From Homalodisca vitripennis (lineage: Eukaryota; Arthropoda; Insecta; Hemiptera; Cicadellidae), in assembly GCF_021130785.1 (NCBI RefSeq), contig NC_060213.1:70390001-70454000 (forward strand): a stretch of 64,000 nucleotides of DNA, read 5' to 3'. Positions within the stretch are counted from its first letter, which is position 1, and the number at the start of each line of letters is the position of its first letter. The translations under genes were made by a program, and so were the position numbers. The notes under the pieces were generated by a model, which did not search any database, had not been told where the DNA came from, and saw only the letters and a program-made list of their open reading frames with translations. This document shows, in pieces, positions 46,635-58,678 of this stretch.

Positions 46635-47928
46635 GTAAGCTTTTACACTGTTAGGAATCAGCTAGAAATATTGTGTATACACAATATACAATATTACACA
46701 ATATTTATTGTGTATTGTGTATTATTATACATAATTGTCATAGCTGTGAAAAAGTGTAAAATAGCTGTATTATTTTCTTGTTGCAAAACTAAACTAAACC
46801 AAATTATATTACTTTTCAAAAGTTGATAAATTTAATTTATCAATCATTTTCAGTAATTTGTCATCCTCTAAGACAATATACAACGACTTCTTTTAGAAAA
46901 CGAATGTTATTAAAAAAATGCAAATTTGAATTCAATACTAGTCTAACATTTCGTAAGGTACACTAAGCAAATATATGTTTAATTATGTTGAGTTTGAAAA
47001 TTCTGATTTTTTAAATAATTATTCTTTTATAATTGTTTTAAAAGTCTACCAGAATAATAAAGGAGATAGATAATTATATCATTTGTATAAACAGAAAAAG
47101 CAACATCCCACATACTTCGCACATTATTTTATCTTGTATATGTCAATCTATTTATCGTATATATAAAGAGAGTCTTTCAACTTGGTTTCGGAATTTGCCA
47201 TCACTATAAGTGACAAGAATAAGAACATGAAAATTCAATTATTCCAGTCCATCCTCTTATTCATGTGTTAAAAACCTAATACACAATGGCAATCGAGCAG
47301 ACACAAATCAATATATGGTAATGAACGTAAAAGTAAAGTTAAAAATAAATCTAACATCAAGTATAGTACTGTCGGATCACTATGACAATATAAATAAATA
47401 AGTCAACAGGCAGTGTTGCTGACAGTAGAGATCGGCTGAGTCCTGACACTGCGGATGCTACTCCTTGCTGCAGACATCGTCATTCATGACGTGGCAACCT
47501 ACATTATACAAACTTACCAAGAAGACAAACAATATAAGTTACTCCGAGATGCTGCATCACTCCAGTGACTCAGCAGTTCTTACACTTTACAACGTTACAT
47601 CCTGTCCTGTCGCCTTACTCACTCTAAACTAACACTAATCCACAGTAAATGTAAATATGTAGAATGTTTCAAAGTAAGTAACGAGTATAAAAAATGTGAA
47701 ATATGTCAAATAAGTAATGAATATTTAATTCCTCGTAATTCTCGTAACAATTTATTAAGAAAATAAGTATATTTTATGTATATTTAGTGTAAATTATCGG
47801 AGTGAAGCAATGCTTCTTATGATAATTATAATTTCTCATCTGGAATTATGAAAGGTAGATTGATCACATCAACGTCATCTCGAATCGTTAAAGTGAAAAT
47901 ACGTTACAAGTTTAGATAATAAATTTGC
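46635..47928. other. Non-coding DNA (likely intron of the 46501 gene)
   Basis: A palindromic TGTGTATACACAATATACAA-type patch lies near 46670-46735. A moderately GC-rich stretch at 47400-47640 has no open frame. Confidence 0.35.
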
Positions 47929-48042
47929 ACAACACTAATGGGACAGTAACTCTCAATGTTGCCATATTTATACTCCAAGATCTTAAAACCGATAAGCCAA
48001 ATATTGGTATGATAACATTCATTCCTTTGTAAAAACGTATAT
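47929..48042 (+). repeat. 114-bp direct repeat, left copy
   Basis: About 95% identical to 48578-48693 (GCACAACACTAATGGGACAG start, CCTTTGTAAAAACG end). The two copies bracket a roughly 535-bp segment that contains the hammerhead-like repeat copy C. Confidence 0.85.
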
Positions 48043-48429
48043 TTTATCTAGCAACAACTAATATAAAATTAGTTATGTAAACTTAATCGATTATAATGGT
48101 TCAATCGTGTATTTCTGTAGCTTTTAATGGCCACTATCTGAATATATTGGGAACTATCGAAAACTAAGTAAGAAAAATATCGCTTGAAGTAGGTTAGTAT
48201 AATTATTGTTTATCCTAATGTTTTGTTTTGGTTCAAAGATGGTATGTAGTCAATTTAACTTTTTTCTGAACTGACAATGGTTGTCGTCTAAAAAATGTGT
48301 ATTGGTTATTAAAAAAATCTATATGTAAGTACTGCCTTTATACAAATTATTGTATAGATGTTTACCAAAAATAAAGGCAATTAAAATTTCTCATTCTAAA
48401 ATTAATAAATTATATATCGCACATTGCGG
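48043..48429. other. Non-coding DNA between direct repeats
   Basis: AT-rich. No frame or motif was recognised. Confidence 0.4.
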
Positions 48430-48590
48430 AAGCGATAACGAAGAAATAGGTTATTGTTAAGGATTTTTCCGGACATTTTCCATCGTTCAGTGAAACAAGA
48501 AATCAGTAACACTACGTTTCGAGATCTGCAATCTGATCTCTTCTTCAGTTAAAGTACTAACCTAATACATAATTACAATTGCACAACACT
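48430..48590 (-). repeat. Dispersed repeat with hammerhead-like hairpin, copy C (inverted)
   Basis: Reverse complement of copy B (26945-27110). On the minus strand CTGAAGA (48548-48542), the stem GAGATC/GATCTC (48540-48535 with 48526-48521) and GAAAC (48520-48516) are identical to copy B, as is GTAGTGTTACTGATTTCTTG after them. Perfect preservation of the stem in two distant copies contrasts with differences in the flanks. Confidence 0.65.
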
Positions 48591-48693
48591 AATGGGACAG
48601 TAACTCTCAATGTTGCCATATTAATACTCCAAGATCTTAAAACCGTATAAGCCAAATATTGATATGATAACAATCATTCCTTTGTAAAAACGG
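48578..48693 (+). repeat. 114-bp direct repeat, right copy
   Basis: Second copy of 47929-48042. It begins exactly where the hammerhead-like repeat ends. Confidence 0.85.
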
Positions 48694-48794
48694 AAGGAGA
48701 TTATTGTTATAAGTACTAACAATTAGAACTTAATTTTCATTTGACGTTAAATATTCAATTAATAAAAATTAACTTGTTTAGTTAGGTTTGGTTA

Positions 48795-49163
48795 ATTTTG
48801 ATTATAATAATAAACGTTTCAATGACGACGTGACAATAATATATACCTGGTAACCTTTGATGTCACAGCATGTTATTGAGGAAACCCCTGTACACGTGAG
48901 ATTGGTGTTCTAGTTAATGTTGGTTATAATAATAAACGTTTCAATGACGACGTGACAATAATATATACCTGGTAACCTTTGATGTCACAGCATGTTATTG
49001 AGGAAACCCTTGTACACGTGAGATTGGTGTTCTAGTTAATGTTGGTTATAATAATAAACGTTTCAATGACGACGTGACAATAATATATACCTGGTAACCT
49101 TTGATGTCACAGCATGTTATTGAGGAAACCCCTGTACACGTAAGATTGGTGTTCTAGTTAATG
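48795..49163 (+). repeat. 122-bp tandem repeat, three copies
   Basis: The landmark TTATAATAATAAACGTTTCA starts at 48802, 48924 and 49046. The units are almost identical (CCCCTG against CCCTTG, GTGAGATTGG against GTAAGATTGG). Each contains TGACGACGTGACAATAATAT and TACACGTGAG, an E-box CACGTG. Confidence 0.95.
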
Positions 49164-50404
49164 AGATATTCTTCCTTTTTTACAGTGGTAAACGAAAAAT
49201 ATTTATTATTATTAAAAATGTCTTATGCGGATGCTTAATTTTAAGAATGCAATGCCATAGGAGAAGCTATCAATGAAAGAAGTATTAATTTTATTTGTTC
49301 ATTAATTATTTGGCTTCTATACTATGTAGAGACTTGTCAGAGTCAACAGCCGAAATGTTTTGACGGTTTCTCTACATGACTCTCTAAAATTCAAATGAGC
49401 TATTATTAGAATGGCTTGCTTCTGCAATTTGAACACTCTCGTCAACTGGTTGTTTGCACAAGTACCCCACAATACCACTCAGTAGGTAAGGTGGGGGTAA
49501 ATCAATCCATAGTACTGTACCATAGTTCTAATTCTTTATGCTGAATCGCGGTAGGAAGTAGGCTCCTGTTAACTAGACGCGGTGCGTGGACATTGTTTGT
49601 TTAGTTGGACCGGTAATCAGCTGATCGGTCTACGTTCCGACCCGGCAAGCCTGGAGAGAGAGAGAAGCAGTCAGTCCAGTCTTGGCGATTCGAAGAGAAG
49701 GTGTACCGGTCGAGTTAGATGCTGAATTTCTTTCTATAACCCAATAGTTGGGATTTAGAGTAATTATTTATCGCGGGCAAATTCAATTTCAAGTATTTAA
49801 ATTTTTAGTGCGTTTTATTTTCCGATCTGCCTCCGTAATCTTCAAAGTAGTAAGTCCCGTACCAGCGTATAGTTAATATCTTTTATTTTATAATACTGTA
49901 ATTAAAATTTCTAAAGTTTTCCCATCTTTCAGAGTCTGAAAATTTAATTCAATTTTTTGAAGTATTGTGAATTAAATTTTGGTCATAAAGTAAATATCAA
50001 GTTTTGTGTTATATTAATTTTGAGTATTTTGAGAAGAGAACTTTTTATTTTGTTTTGTTAATTTAAACCATTTTTGGAGAAGTATAGAAGTATACATTTT
50101 TAGTTTAATTTTAATTTTAATACCTTTTAATCAGACTCTTAATTAGATTTGTTCGATTGAGTGACATTTGAAGAAAATTGAATCAAAAGTTTGTAAACTT
50201 TGTAAACTTTTGGGTGAACTTAAATTTCGGAATAAATCAAGTATTTCCGAAAAGTTGTTTAATTTATAAAGTATTTGCTCCATATAAATTTAAAATATAT
50301 GTGCTATAATAACGGTACATAATTTGCGCCAATCTGCTATTTCTTTTTGAGCATAAACTTGTACAACAGGTTATTTACAGGAAAGAACTTGTAAACTGGT
50401 ATAA
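49164..50404. other. Non-coding DNA; possible LTR-like segment
   Basis: 49555-49720 is GC-richer (TGTTAACTAGACGCGGTGCG onward, then GAGAGAGAGAAGCAG). Its position upstream of an integrase fragment raises the idea of an LTR, but I found no second LTR, primer-binding site or gag. Confidence 0.3.
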
Positions 50405-50767
50405 ACTTGTATAATTCATGAAAATGATAGTGTAACGGACAATAGCATAAGAGTAGCAATTAAGGAAGAAAATGTAAATAGTGTATTTGTAAATAGTGTA
50501 GGTAATTTTCCACTAGCTTATACGGACTTTAAGGTTCACCAAACCCAGGACAATATAATACGAAAAATATATAATAGTATAAAAGGTGGTACTAACTCTG
50601 AAAAATATTTCTTGTGTAAGGGAGTTGTGATATATAGAAGTAAGCCTACTAGTAAGCCAAAGATATGTCTACCAGAACATTTAGTAGATATGGTGTTTAA
50701 GTATTACCATGAGTCGGAAATCGGGGGCCACTATGGAATATTAAAAACTACCAGAAAGATGTCATAA
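50405..50767 (+). pseudogene. LTR-retrotransposon integrase zinc-binding fragment
   Basis: An open frame of 120 codons without a start codon, between TAA 50402-50404 and TAA 50765-50767. Near its end it reads PKICLPEHLVDMVFKYYHES followed by EIGGHYGILKTTRKM. Polar residues and H-x(n)-GGH-x-G before a KT-R stretch match the HHCC zinc-binding head of Ty3/Gypsy-type integrases, where the next lines would be the F-Y-W-P block and the catalytic core. These are missing: the frame is cut within the zinc finger by an inverted LINE fragment. Protease, RT and RNase H were not found upstream. Confidence 0.6.
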
Positions 50768-50960
50768 GAACCTGAGTTGGGCAATACTTAGCTAAAGGCC
50801 TCAAGACATAGGAGGATGATTTGGCGCAAACATGGTCAGTGTAGCAATTCCATGTCAACCCTCGATCTAGGTGTATTCCAAGGAATTTAGTGCTTCTTCC
50901 AGAAACGGATTTGCATTTTTGTAAAACTATTAACATACCTTTTGCGCTGTACAACTATTT
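50765..50960 (-). pseudogene. LINE RT C-terminal fragment (jockey-like)
   Basis: On the minus strand STKFLGIHLDRGLTWNCYTD and VLRPLAKYCPTQVLMT match the conserved region just after the RT thumb in jockey-like LINEs (KFLGI.LD..LTW). The fragment is only about 65 codons long and stops at the junction with the integrase remnant. Its sequence fits the same LINE family as 56705-58060, which covers neighbouring parts of the protein, so both probably stem from one family in this genome. Confidence 0.65.
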
Positions 50961-53900
50961 CTAATTTTATGCAATTTTTTTGCAGGCTATATTTGTGTTT
51001 GACCTTATTTTATTGTTTTTAGTTCTATCTATTTATGTAGTACGATATTCTCAGAATTTATTTTATCCATTAGAAATAATTAAGAAAGATAATAAACAAA
51101 GAAATAATTAAAGTAAAAATTATTAATTTTTTAACTATCATGGTTTGATTATGTTTTATGCAAAGACATTGCTTTTCGTGTAACTGCAGTTAATTGGTAA
51201 TATCTATTAGAACTATAGGGTATTCTTTATATCAGTATGAATTAGTCTCCAGCAGTAGTAATATCAATGAAGCTATTATTGAAAAGTTCGTCACTAACGG
51301 TAAAAAATCCAAGTCTGAGCACGTAACATACTAAACGACTGGCTGTTTCACGTAAAGGCAAAATGAGTTTCAACGAACGGTGACAAATTTTAGCGTTTAG
51401 AGTTAACAGCATTTACCGGAGTGACGCTCACCGTCAGCCGTGTCACACTTTGGAACTGCCTCAACTCGGCAATGAGCGCCGCGAGCACGTATTTGACTAA
51501 GTACTATTGGATAACACTAAGCTTATTTAATCATGGAAGAAAGCTTTTATACTAATAGAACATCTGGTAAGAATTTGACGTTACTTAGTTCAACCTAAAA
51601 TGTATGTTAAAATATTGTTTCTTTTCCAACGGTATCATCTGTGTGCTAGTTTGTTTTTTGCGATTATTGTTTAGGTGTTCAGGAAGAATCACACAAAGGA
51701 ACACTAGGATTAGATGTGGCTTTCCAGTAATATTCTGTGAAAAGAGATGGATTGAATTCATTTGCTCTATAACAAAGGGTGTACTTATCATCAGGTATCG
51801 CGTAGGTGGTGTCGCTGAGGTGCATGCAAAAGTCCAAGTCGAAGAATGAAAAAGGCGTGATTGTAAAATTGTATGTAAGAATGTGTATTGTGTGTATGAA
51901 TGCCTGTAATTTTAGAAACCCCGTATTGACGTTTGTCATACAATGTACATATTGTCGCTGCAATGAAAAAGATTTCGATTTTGAAGTCTATAGGTTTAAT
52001 TTTACTAGGCTACATGTGTTACTAAAATGCATTTTAAAGTGCCATATGAATTCGCTTAGTTTGTTAAAAAATTTGTTTACTCTATGTTTTTTTTTCTCGC
52101 TCACATACGAGGCCAATGAAAAATTTTTATCAACGCTGAACAAAGTCCCATGGAGTGTCATACATCAACATCGCACTCGATGTTCATTGTATAGAAATGA
52201 AGCCGTAGCAATATAACAAGTCTTTAGGTATCTTTTGTGTGTATATCATGGGGAAAAAAAACAGCAGTTACGTTTAAAATTGGCAGCCTTTCGAATAATA
52301 GGCTTCACTAAAGCTTAGAAAATTAAATATGTTAATGCACATTCTACGTTTAATTTTTAATTGGAAGTGTGTCTTGTTAAATACTGTATTTACACATTTC
52401 TTGTTTTGTATAGTGTTGGAAATTCTCAAATTCTATTAGGAACAGCAGTTTATATTTGACTGCATTTGCATCGTAGGTTCTAATGTTATTTCAGAGCTGA
52501 CGTTAATAACTTTTTTCACTACGAAAATACTATTCAGTGAAATCTACAAACGAAATCGATTATTGAACCAGGAAATGAGAGCCAATTTGAATTTTTTTTA
52601 TTTCTAAAGAAATTTTCCAAGAGGAAGTCCAGTATCGTCAACTATGCTGAGTTTTGATATAGTTCGAAATTAGAGTGTGTGATAAATCATATAAATATGA
52701 AATGCTTTATTTCTTGTATTATATGTTTTACAGCTAATACACTTATAACCATTGATCAGACAGATAACCACACACAAAACACACACACAAACAATTACAA
52801 CAGCTAACAATATACAGACCCGTATTTGGTAACTTATATTAGCATTATGTAAATGTCTGAGGATAATATAACTGTTATGTGTTTGATTATTTACTTATGT
52901 CAATTTATGGTATATATTATAGGAACTATACCTTGAGGTTGGCTGTCGGCTCCTAGACTATAAATTACTAGAAGGAAGTGAGACCATGGGGAGCAGTAAT
53001 AATATAATCTTTTTATTACCACCATTTCTCCTCAGGTATGTGAGGCTACACAATTTCAGTAATACCCATCCGTCTGAGAGAACATTGTGACTTTAGCGAG
53101 CATAAATTATTTCTCGTTCTTTAGGTAGATACTTTTTGAATTTACCGTTTCTAGGTTTTACTCAATTTTTTATTTATTTTTTAAAATGAAACATAGAAGT
53201 AGAAAGGTATTTTGTTTTACAAGTCCGAGAAGTGGACTCGGTGAGTTAATTCATTTAAAACAAGCGCTCTGCAGAATCCGCGCTATCTTTAATTTAATTC
53301 AGCTGCACGTGCTTTGAAAAAGAGCAGTTTCCTGTAAGTAGGCAGTAAAGCATTCACTTGGTGATTTTTTGCATATCGTTTAATTAATCCTTTTAAAATT
53401 TTTACTACTATTATATTTAAAATCACTCCTCTTATCTCTGATTGTTGGGAGGTTATTCTGTGAGCTGTAAGTTTGAAATCACTAGTCTTGAATTTACGGT
53501 CCACAGGACACATCTGGCCCGGAAAGGGTTTCAAATCGGCAGACATTTAAAATTTATTTGTACCTATATCTAAATTATGACAGATTTTAGTACTGTTTAT
53601 AATGTATAAACTCGTGCCAGCTAAGCAGACTTGACTTAGTTACAGGTTATGTTGTAAATCATATTTGAATATTTTTTATTATCTACGTTTTTGTTATACT
53701 ACGTGATAAATGTCATTGAAAATATATTAATGGCTTAAGTTATAGAGGCGTTTAAAACGTAAACTTCGTTTCTTAAAATGACTATATAAGTATAATTATT
53801 TGTTACCCATACTTAACTGATGGATTTTATACGATTCTATAGATAGAAAATAGGAACGAAACATAATGATGGTAGAAATAAATTGGACATTTAAACTCTC

Positions 53901-54214
53901 CATTCAACCGGCCTAGAAAGCCAGTGTATTGCAATGATGCCATCAAATTAAAAAAATAAATTTGTTTGCAAAGCCAATACATTCCCAAAGTCTTAATCCT
54001 CATGAGATTCTCAAATGTCTTTGATAATTAACGTCTTATAATTTCCTAAACGCATTCACAGTAAAGAAATTACTAATACCTATGTTTGAAGTTTTAATAT
54101 TCTACAGTAAATCTTAGGCAATTAACAAAGCTGTTTTATATTAGTACTTATTTTTGTAACACACATTATTATAACTTTAATTAATAGTTGTATAAAAGTT
54201 GTTCGCTGTCAAAA
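50961..54214. other. Non-coding DNA; several unassigned frames
   Basis: 51340-51500 is GC-richer without open frames. Overlapping frames on both strands at 51585-52216 (minus strand reading through FCMHLSDTTYAIPDDKYTLC) and a minus frame at 53289-53546 were not identified. A CA-rich patch lies at 52770-52800. Confidence 0.3.
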
Positions 54215-54475
54215 AGGACCACTAGACAAATCACCATTTTTATTCTTATCCACTTAAGTTACCCATTGTAAATTTACTTTCTAACCAAACTTGGTTGGTG
54301 GAACGTAACAACCAACAAAAACGTGTTTTGCAGAATTAAATGAAGCCGCTCGGAAATTACAAACAAGAGAGTGCTTGTAAATTAATTACATCTGCATATT
54401 TTTATTTGGTACCACTAAAAAAATCACCATTTTTAATTGAAATCCACACAAGTTACTCATTGTAAATAATCAAAT
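54215..54475 (+). repeat. Diverged direct repeat, about 192-bp spacing
   Basis: ACCACTAGACAAATCACCAT at about 54218 and ACCACTAAAAAAATCACCAT at about 54410. Both are followed by TTTT-A-T, CCAC and AAGTTAC-CATTGTAAAT. It is an old local duplication. Confidence 0.6.
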
Positions 54476-55277
54476 ATGGGTTTGTTCACTATTTTAGCAA
54501 AAAGTTATTGCACTCTAGGTATTGAAATTTCATAATCATATTAATTAGCAAAAGCCATGTTAGTGATTTAACCAGATCATTAGATAATTCTCATAAATTG
54601 ATTAATACTACGTATTTTTATTTAAAAAATATTGAAACTATACAACGCAATACGAAAACAAGTCCATAAGAACACTCCAGCTTGGATTTTGCGTGGTATA
54701 AAAACTGTATCGGAGTGAAGGTTTCATCTATTACGCTTTTTAATGGTCAAAGACAATTTTTATTTTAGAACTGTAAGTGACAAGTCCCTTTTTTCAAATG
54801 GAGTTTGTTTTGGAATAATGATATAATGTATTTAATATGAGACTTCTCCAAATGGCTTACTTACTAGGCTCACCTTACAAATACCACTAATTAACGATTA
54901 ACACGTAACAATTGATAAGTAATGGTTAGTAACAATAATAAATATATAACTGATATATATTTATATGTAGAAGTATATATAATTTCCTAAATATATACTT
55001 AAATTTAAATCTTTTTAATCTGATCTTAAGTCTTGAGTGTTTATAATAAAGTACATGCAAATGTAGAATGGCTATAAACATACACTTTTGACAGATTTTC
55101 TTGAACGTGGCAATAAGACAAACTCTACATCGGCTTTGGAAATATAATTCTCTTGAACCAGAAGTGCTAATACACGGGAAAAACTTACAAAAGGGGTGCA
55201 AAGTCGCGGGAAAACAACTAGTACCTAATAAATACAAAGTTGAAGTATAGGGACTTGGTTTTGAAACCCATGTTACT
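54476..55277. other. Non-coding DNA downstream of the gustatory receptor
   Basis: Includes the receptor's 3' UTR. A minus frame at 54926-55237 is unassigned. Confidence 0.35.
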
Positions 55278-55346
55278 CTAGATGGATGGTGGTTGAGCCT
55301 GGAATTGGATCAGTATTACCAGGTACGTTGTCACCGCTCCAGCCAT
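55278..55346 (-). CDS. Gustatory receptor, last exon (TM7, C-terminus)
   Basis: The exon reads MAGAVTTYLVILIQFQAQPP and two more residues, ending at TAG (plus-strand 55278-55280). TTYLVILIQF is the diagnostic TYhhhhhQF motif in the seventh membrane segment of insect gustatory receptors (7tm_7 family), which are ligand-gated cation channels on chemosensory neurons. The acceptor (CTGTTTGTACAG) is good and the exon starts in phase 0. Preceded in the mRNA by 55501-55590 across a 154-bp intron, it gives NETLTA-MAGAVTTYLV, as expected for the Gr28-like group. Very confident at family level; the ortholog is not determined. Confidence 0.9.
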   Translation of the reverse strand: MAGAVTTYLVILIQFQAQPPSI

Positions 55347-55500
55347 CTGTACAAACAGAATACATTGTCAGTCAACATACTATGTCAGGTTTGGTGCTAC
55401 ATTATATATGAGTTATAGATAGAATAGTATTCAGGATTGTTATTACAGTAGACACAATATAATTAGACTGCGTAGGTTTCATACAAAACGAAATATCTAC

Positions 55501-55590
55501 CGCTGTGAGGGTTTCGTTGTGCATCGGAAAGTATCCAAGAGCAGAGAATCTTGCGTTGTGATGGGGAAACTGCAGGAGAAACCCTTCCAG
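55501..55590 (-). CDS. Gustatory receptor, penultimate exon
   Basis: Thirty codons, phase 0 at both ends, between acceptor TTTTTTCCAG and donor GTAGAT. The peptide LEGFLLQFPHHNARFSALGY continues FPMHNETLTA. This is the intracellular loop and start of TM7 in insect gustatory receptors, where F-h-Q-x-h-H-H-N-x-x-F-x-A-x-G-x-F-x-h-N-E-T-L is conserved. The donor is non-canonical only at later positions. The longer unspliced frame (55402-55620) runs into both introns and is not the real product. Confidence 0.9.
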
Positions 55591-58169
55591 CTGGAAAAAA
55601 GATCTAATGATTATAACCAATTGATTGTAAAAACATTTCTAATAGATTAAAATTTTGATAGATCTCTAAAGGATGCAAAGGGGATAAATATGCAACCGGC
55701 CATCAGCATGTGAGAGATTGTTAAGGTAATTAAATAATACGAGATGTAACTGTCTGTATATGACAAACAATAAACTGCTTTCACCTTGTCTGGATGTAAG
55801 TCTTTTGTTAGAAACAACATGTTATATTAGGAATATCTTAAGCTATGGCACTAGAATTTACAAACTTTGAGACTATGTTTTTAATATTATCTTACAAATA
55901 ACAATATTATTTTATTAATATTTTAAAAATGATGAAATTTAATAATTTGTAAAACCATAACTTATGGAAAACAGTGAATTTTTATAAGTTTTACTTCATG
56001 AAAAGCGTTAGTTAAAAATGAGTTAAATTTCATGTTATGAGAATGATTAACGGATTACTAACTTGAAAAAAATAATTGATAGTTGTAAATAACAAATTAA
56101 ATATTTGTTCGAATTTGTGTTGATTTATAAAATAGTTTACTTATTTCAATATTAGGATTATTATTTCAAACTTTTTGCGATTTTATTATAAAATTAAATA
56201 CTAGATAATATGAAACTTAAATTGTTTATCTCTATTATGAATACTAATGGAGCTAAACAGACTTAATACACAAGTGGTTTGCAAAGGCACACAAAATATT
56301 ATCAATGGTGTTTAAGTTAGCATAAAAGTGTTAGTATTACAAAATTTGGATTCGGAGGACATTAAGATCTTTTTATTATTGCATTTAAAAAATAGCCCAG
56401 AATTAAAAAGATACACTTTTATCTTCACACTTACAGTGAATTTAATACAATAGGTAAAATCCGGCATTGAAAAATAAATTTATTGCCTCTATTTTACACC
56501 CACAGTGGCTACGTCGATTCGTTTAAAGGAAACTATGAATTTAAACGTATCTGTGTTATAAACATATTATTGTGTTGTTATTTGATACTGATGTTGTGAG
56601 TATGGGTTTAGTTATTTTATTCTAATTTTTATAAATGTAATAATTCATTGTGTGTTTTTAAATAATTCATTTTATTAGTACTATAATCGTTTTTAACTTT
56701 ATAGGTTGTTCTTTTATAATTTCCGTTTTAATTGGCTTTTAGCTTTTCGGAACAATGCCAGGTCCCGTTTGGGTCCTTTGAGAGAGAGGATACAGTACCA
56801 TAATCGTATTCTTAGAATTGATTTGAAACATCTCATATTACTTCATCTTATATTATCGATGTCTCTATGTCTCAGTTTTTGTGTAGATGATGGCCTTTTG
56901 TATGTAGAGTGTCAATAATGTGAGGATCTTTAACTCGAAAAATGCTTTTCGGCAGCTTTCTCTTTGTAGAGTGAGGACTCTTTCAAGGTTTTTTGCGGTG
57001 GCTCCACCCCACGTAGCTATGTCGTATCTTAGGTGGGATTCAAGAAAGGCAAAGTATGCAGTTCTTGTTGCCTCTGAGATGCTTATTTGCTTGAGCCCGA
57101 ATAAGGCAAGCGCCTGCACTGATCTTCTTGCACAGCTGGTCCATGTGTGTTTTCCACAAGATGCTGGAGTCTATTATGATGCCAAGATGCTTGGTGTTGG
57201 TTTTATAGTCCAGTACATTGATCCTTCCATTTTATTTTTATTTTTAGTGTAAAGACTGAACAGCTTTAGTGTCATTGAGGATTAATTCATGGGGATCACA
57301 GTATTCTTTGATCAAATTGATAGCTGCGTCAGTGTTAGTAGTAAGTAACCAATTTTCTTTTTTTTGCATGTGTGACAACCTTATCGTATGCGTACATTAC
57401 TCGGCAGGTCGTTTGTTAGTAGTAGAAATAATGCTGGTCCAAGACTGAGCCTTGCGGTATCTCTCGCTTTACTTGGAGTAGTTTAGAGTGGACCCTTTTG
57501 TTGTATCACCAGCAGCGTGCAGCAGCTCAACGCGTTGTTTTCTGCCACTCAGATAGCTTAAGAACCAGTTTTCTGATTGTACAGCTAGCCTCAGGGCTTT
57601 CATTTTTTTATTAGATAGTTATGACTTAGGCAATAAAAGTCCTTGGTGAAGTTCATAAAAAGACTAGTAACTGCACAGCCTTCCTCCAGCCTGTCCAGGA
57701 TGTTCTCGACAAGCTGTATCAGGACCGTGGACGTCGATTTGCCCTTAAGGAATCCATGTTATTGGTGTGTAAACAATTTGTTTTTGTTGCGGTAGTGCGG
57801 GAGTTATTACATTACAATTTTTTCAATTATTTTTGAAAAATTTGGTATGAGAGAGATTGGGCGGTAGCTATTAATCTCTGTTGTTGGTCGCTTCTTGAAT
57901 TTGGGATAAACTTTGGAGATTTTTAGTTGGTCAGCGAAGATTCATTGTTGAAGTAATTTATTTACGATGTTTGTCAGTGGCACAGTTAGTTCTTTTTTGC
58001 TGTTATTTGTAAATTAGGCGGATATGTCATCTATGCCTGAGGAGGTTAGAACTATGTTATATTTTAACGGATACAATTTAAGGATTACAATACAAATCGA
58101 GTAAAATGAAACTTAAAGCATATTGATTGGTTACACAAAATAATTATAATTATATTTTTTTATTATTAC
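55591..58169 (-). other. Gustatory receptor intron, 2.6 kb, with LINE fragment
   Basis: Spans the two short phase-0 exons. It contains the truncated LINE at 56705-58060, inserted in the same transcriptional orientation as the receptor. The rest is AT-rich. Confidence 0.8.
56705..58060 (-). mobile_element. 5'-truncated jockey-like LINE fragment (RT domain)
   Basis: The minus strand carries RT blocks in order from 58060 downward: FADQLKISKVYPKFKKRP, EINSYRPISLIPNFSKIIEK, GFLKGKSTSTVLIQLVENIL, NWFLSYLSGRKQRVELLHAA, REIPQGSVLGPALFLLLTND and finally (56865-57119) TARTAYFAFLESHLRYDI-type RT C-terminal sequence. There are many stops and frameshifts. The YADD box was not found and may be deleted near 57380. 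5' truncation is normal for LINE insertions. The plus-strand frames at 56706-56918 and 56920-57252 are shadows. Confidence 0.8.
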
Positions 58170-58238
58170 CTTTCTCCGTAGGACCGGGTCCAGGCTACTG
58201 TTGGTAAACTTGCATATCATCTGGCTAGTCTCGATAGC
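58170..58238 (-). CDS. Gustatory receptor, short internal exon
   Basis: Twenty-three codons, phase 0 at both ends: acceptor AATTATTATTCTAG and donor AGAAAG then GTAATA. The peptide AIETSQMICKFTNSSLDPVL ends RRK. It fills exactly the gap between STDVTNS (62426-62700) and LEGFLLQ (55501-55590), corresponding to the loop with ICK-x(5)-LDP-x-LR in Gr28-like receptors. It was recognised from splice sites and phase, because it is too short to stand out as an open frame. Confidence 0.85.
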
Positions 58239-58617
58239 CTAGAATAATAATTGAAATTAACAATTTTGAAATGAAACTTGCCCATATACTTGAAACTATA
58301 AATTAACCAATTAAACTAACTAAATATTTATAAGTGATCATAACCAAATGTGATTATATCTTATTCTTATATCTGATACAACGCGCGCTCGCTTCGGGGC
58401 GGAGGTCATGGCCTTGATGCTGGGGGCTCAGGGGGTATAGCGGTTGGCGGCTTTGGAATGTGGTACTTAGGGCAACTGAATGCAATTTGAATGAATGCGT
58501 GTGTGTCTTATTGTATTGTAAATATGTATAAAGTTACATTAATTATAGATGTTTTTATTTTTTAAGTTAAGATTCTGTTAATGCATAATGTAAATAAATA
58601 GATTTATTTTTTATCAT

Positions 58618-58626
58618 ACATATATG

Positions 58627-58675
<49 letters not shown>
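58618..58675. repeat. (TA)n microsatellite, left of mariner
   Basis: The mariner inserted at a TA within this tract, which continues at 61074-61110 beyond its right end. Confidence 0.9.

Positions 58676-58678
<3 letters not shown>

Noticed and set aside
49555..50404. Solo LTR upstream of the integrase fragment
   Set aside because: No matching second LTR, terminal TG..CA pair with a target-site duplication, or primer-binding site could be shown.
51585..52216. Overlapping open frames on both strands
   Set aside because: No splice sites, motifs or paralogs favour either strand. Chance frames are likely.
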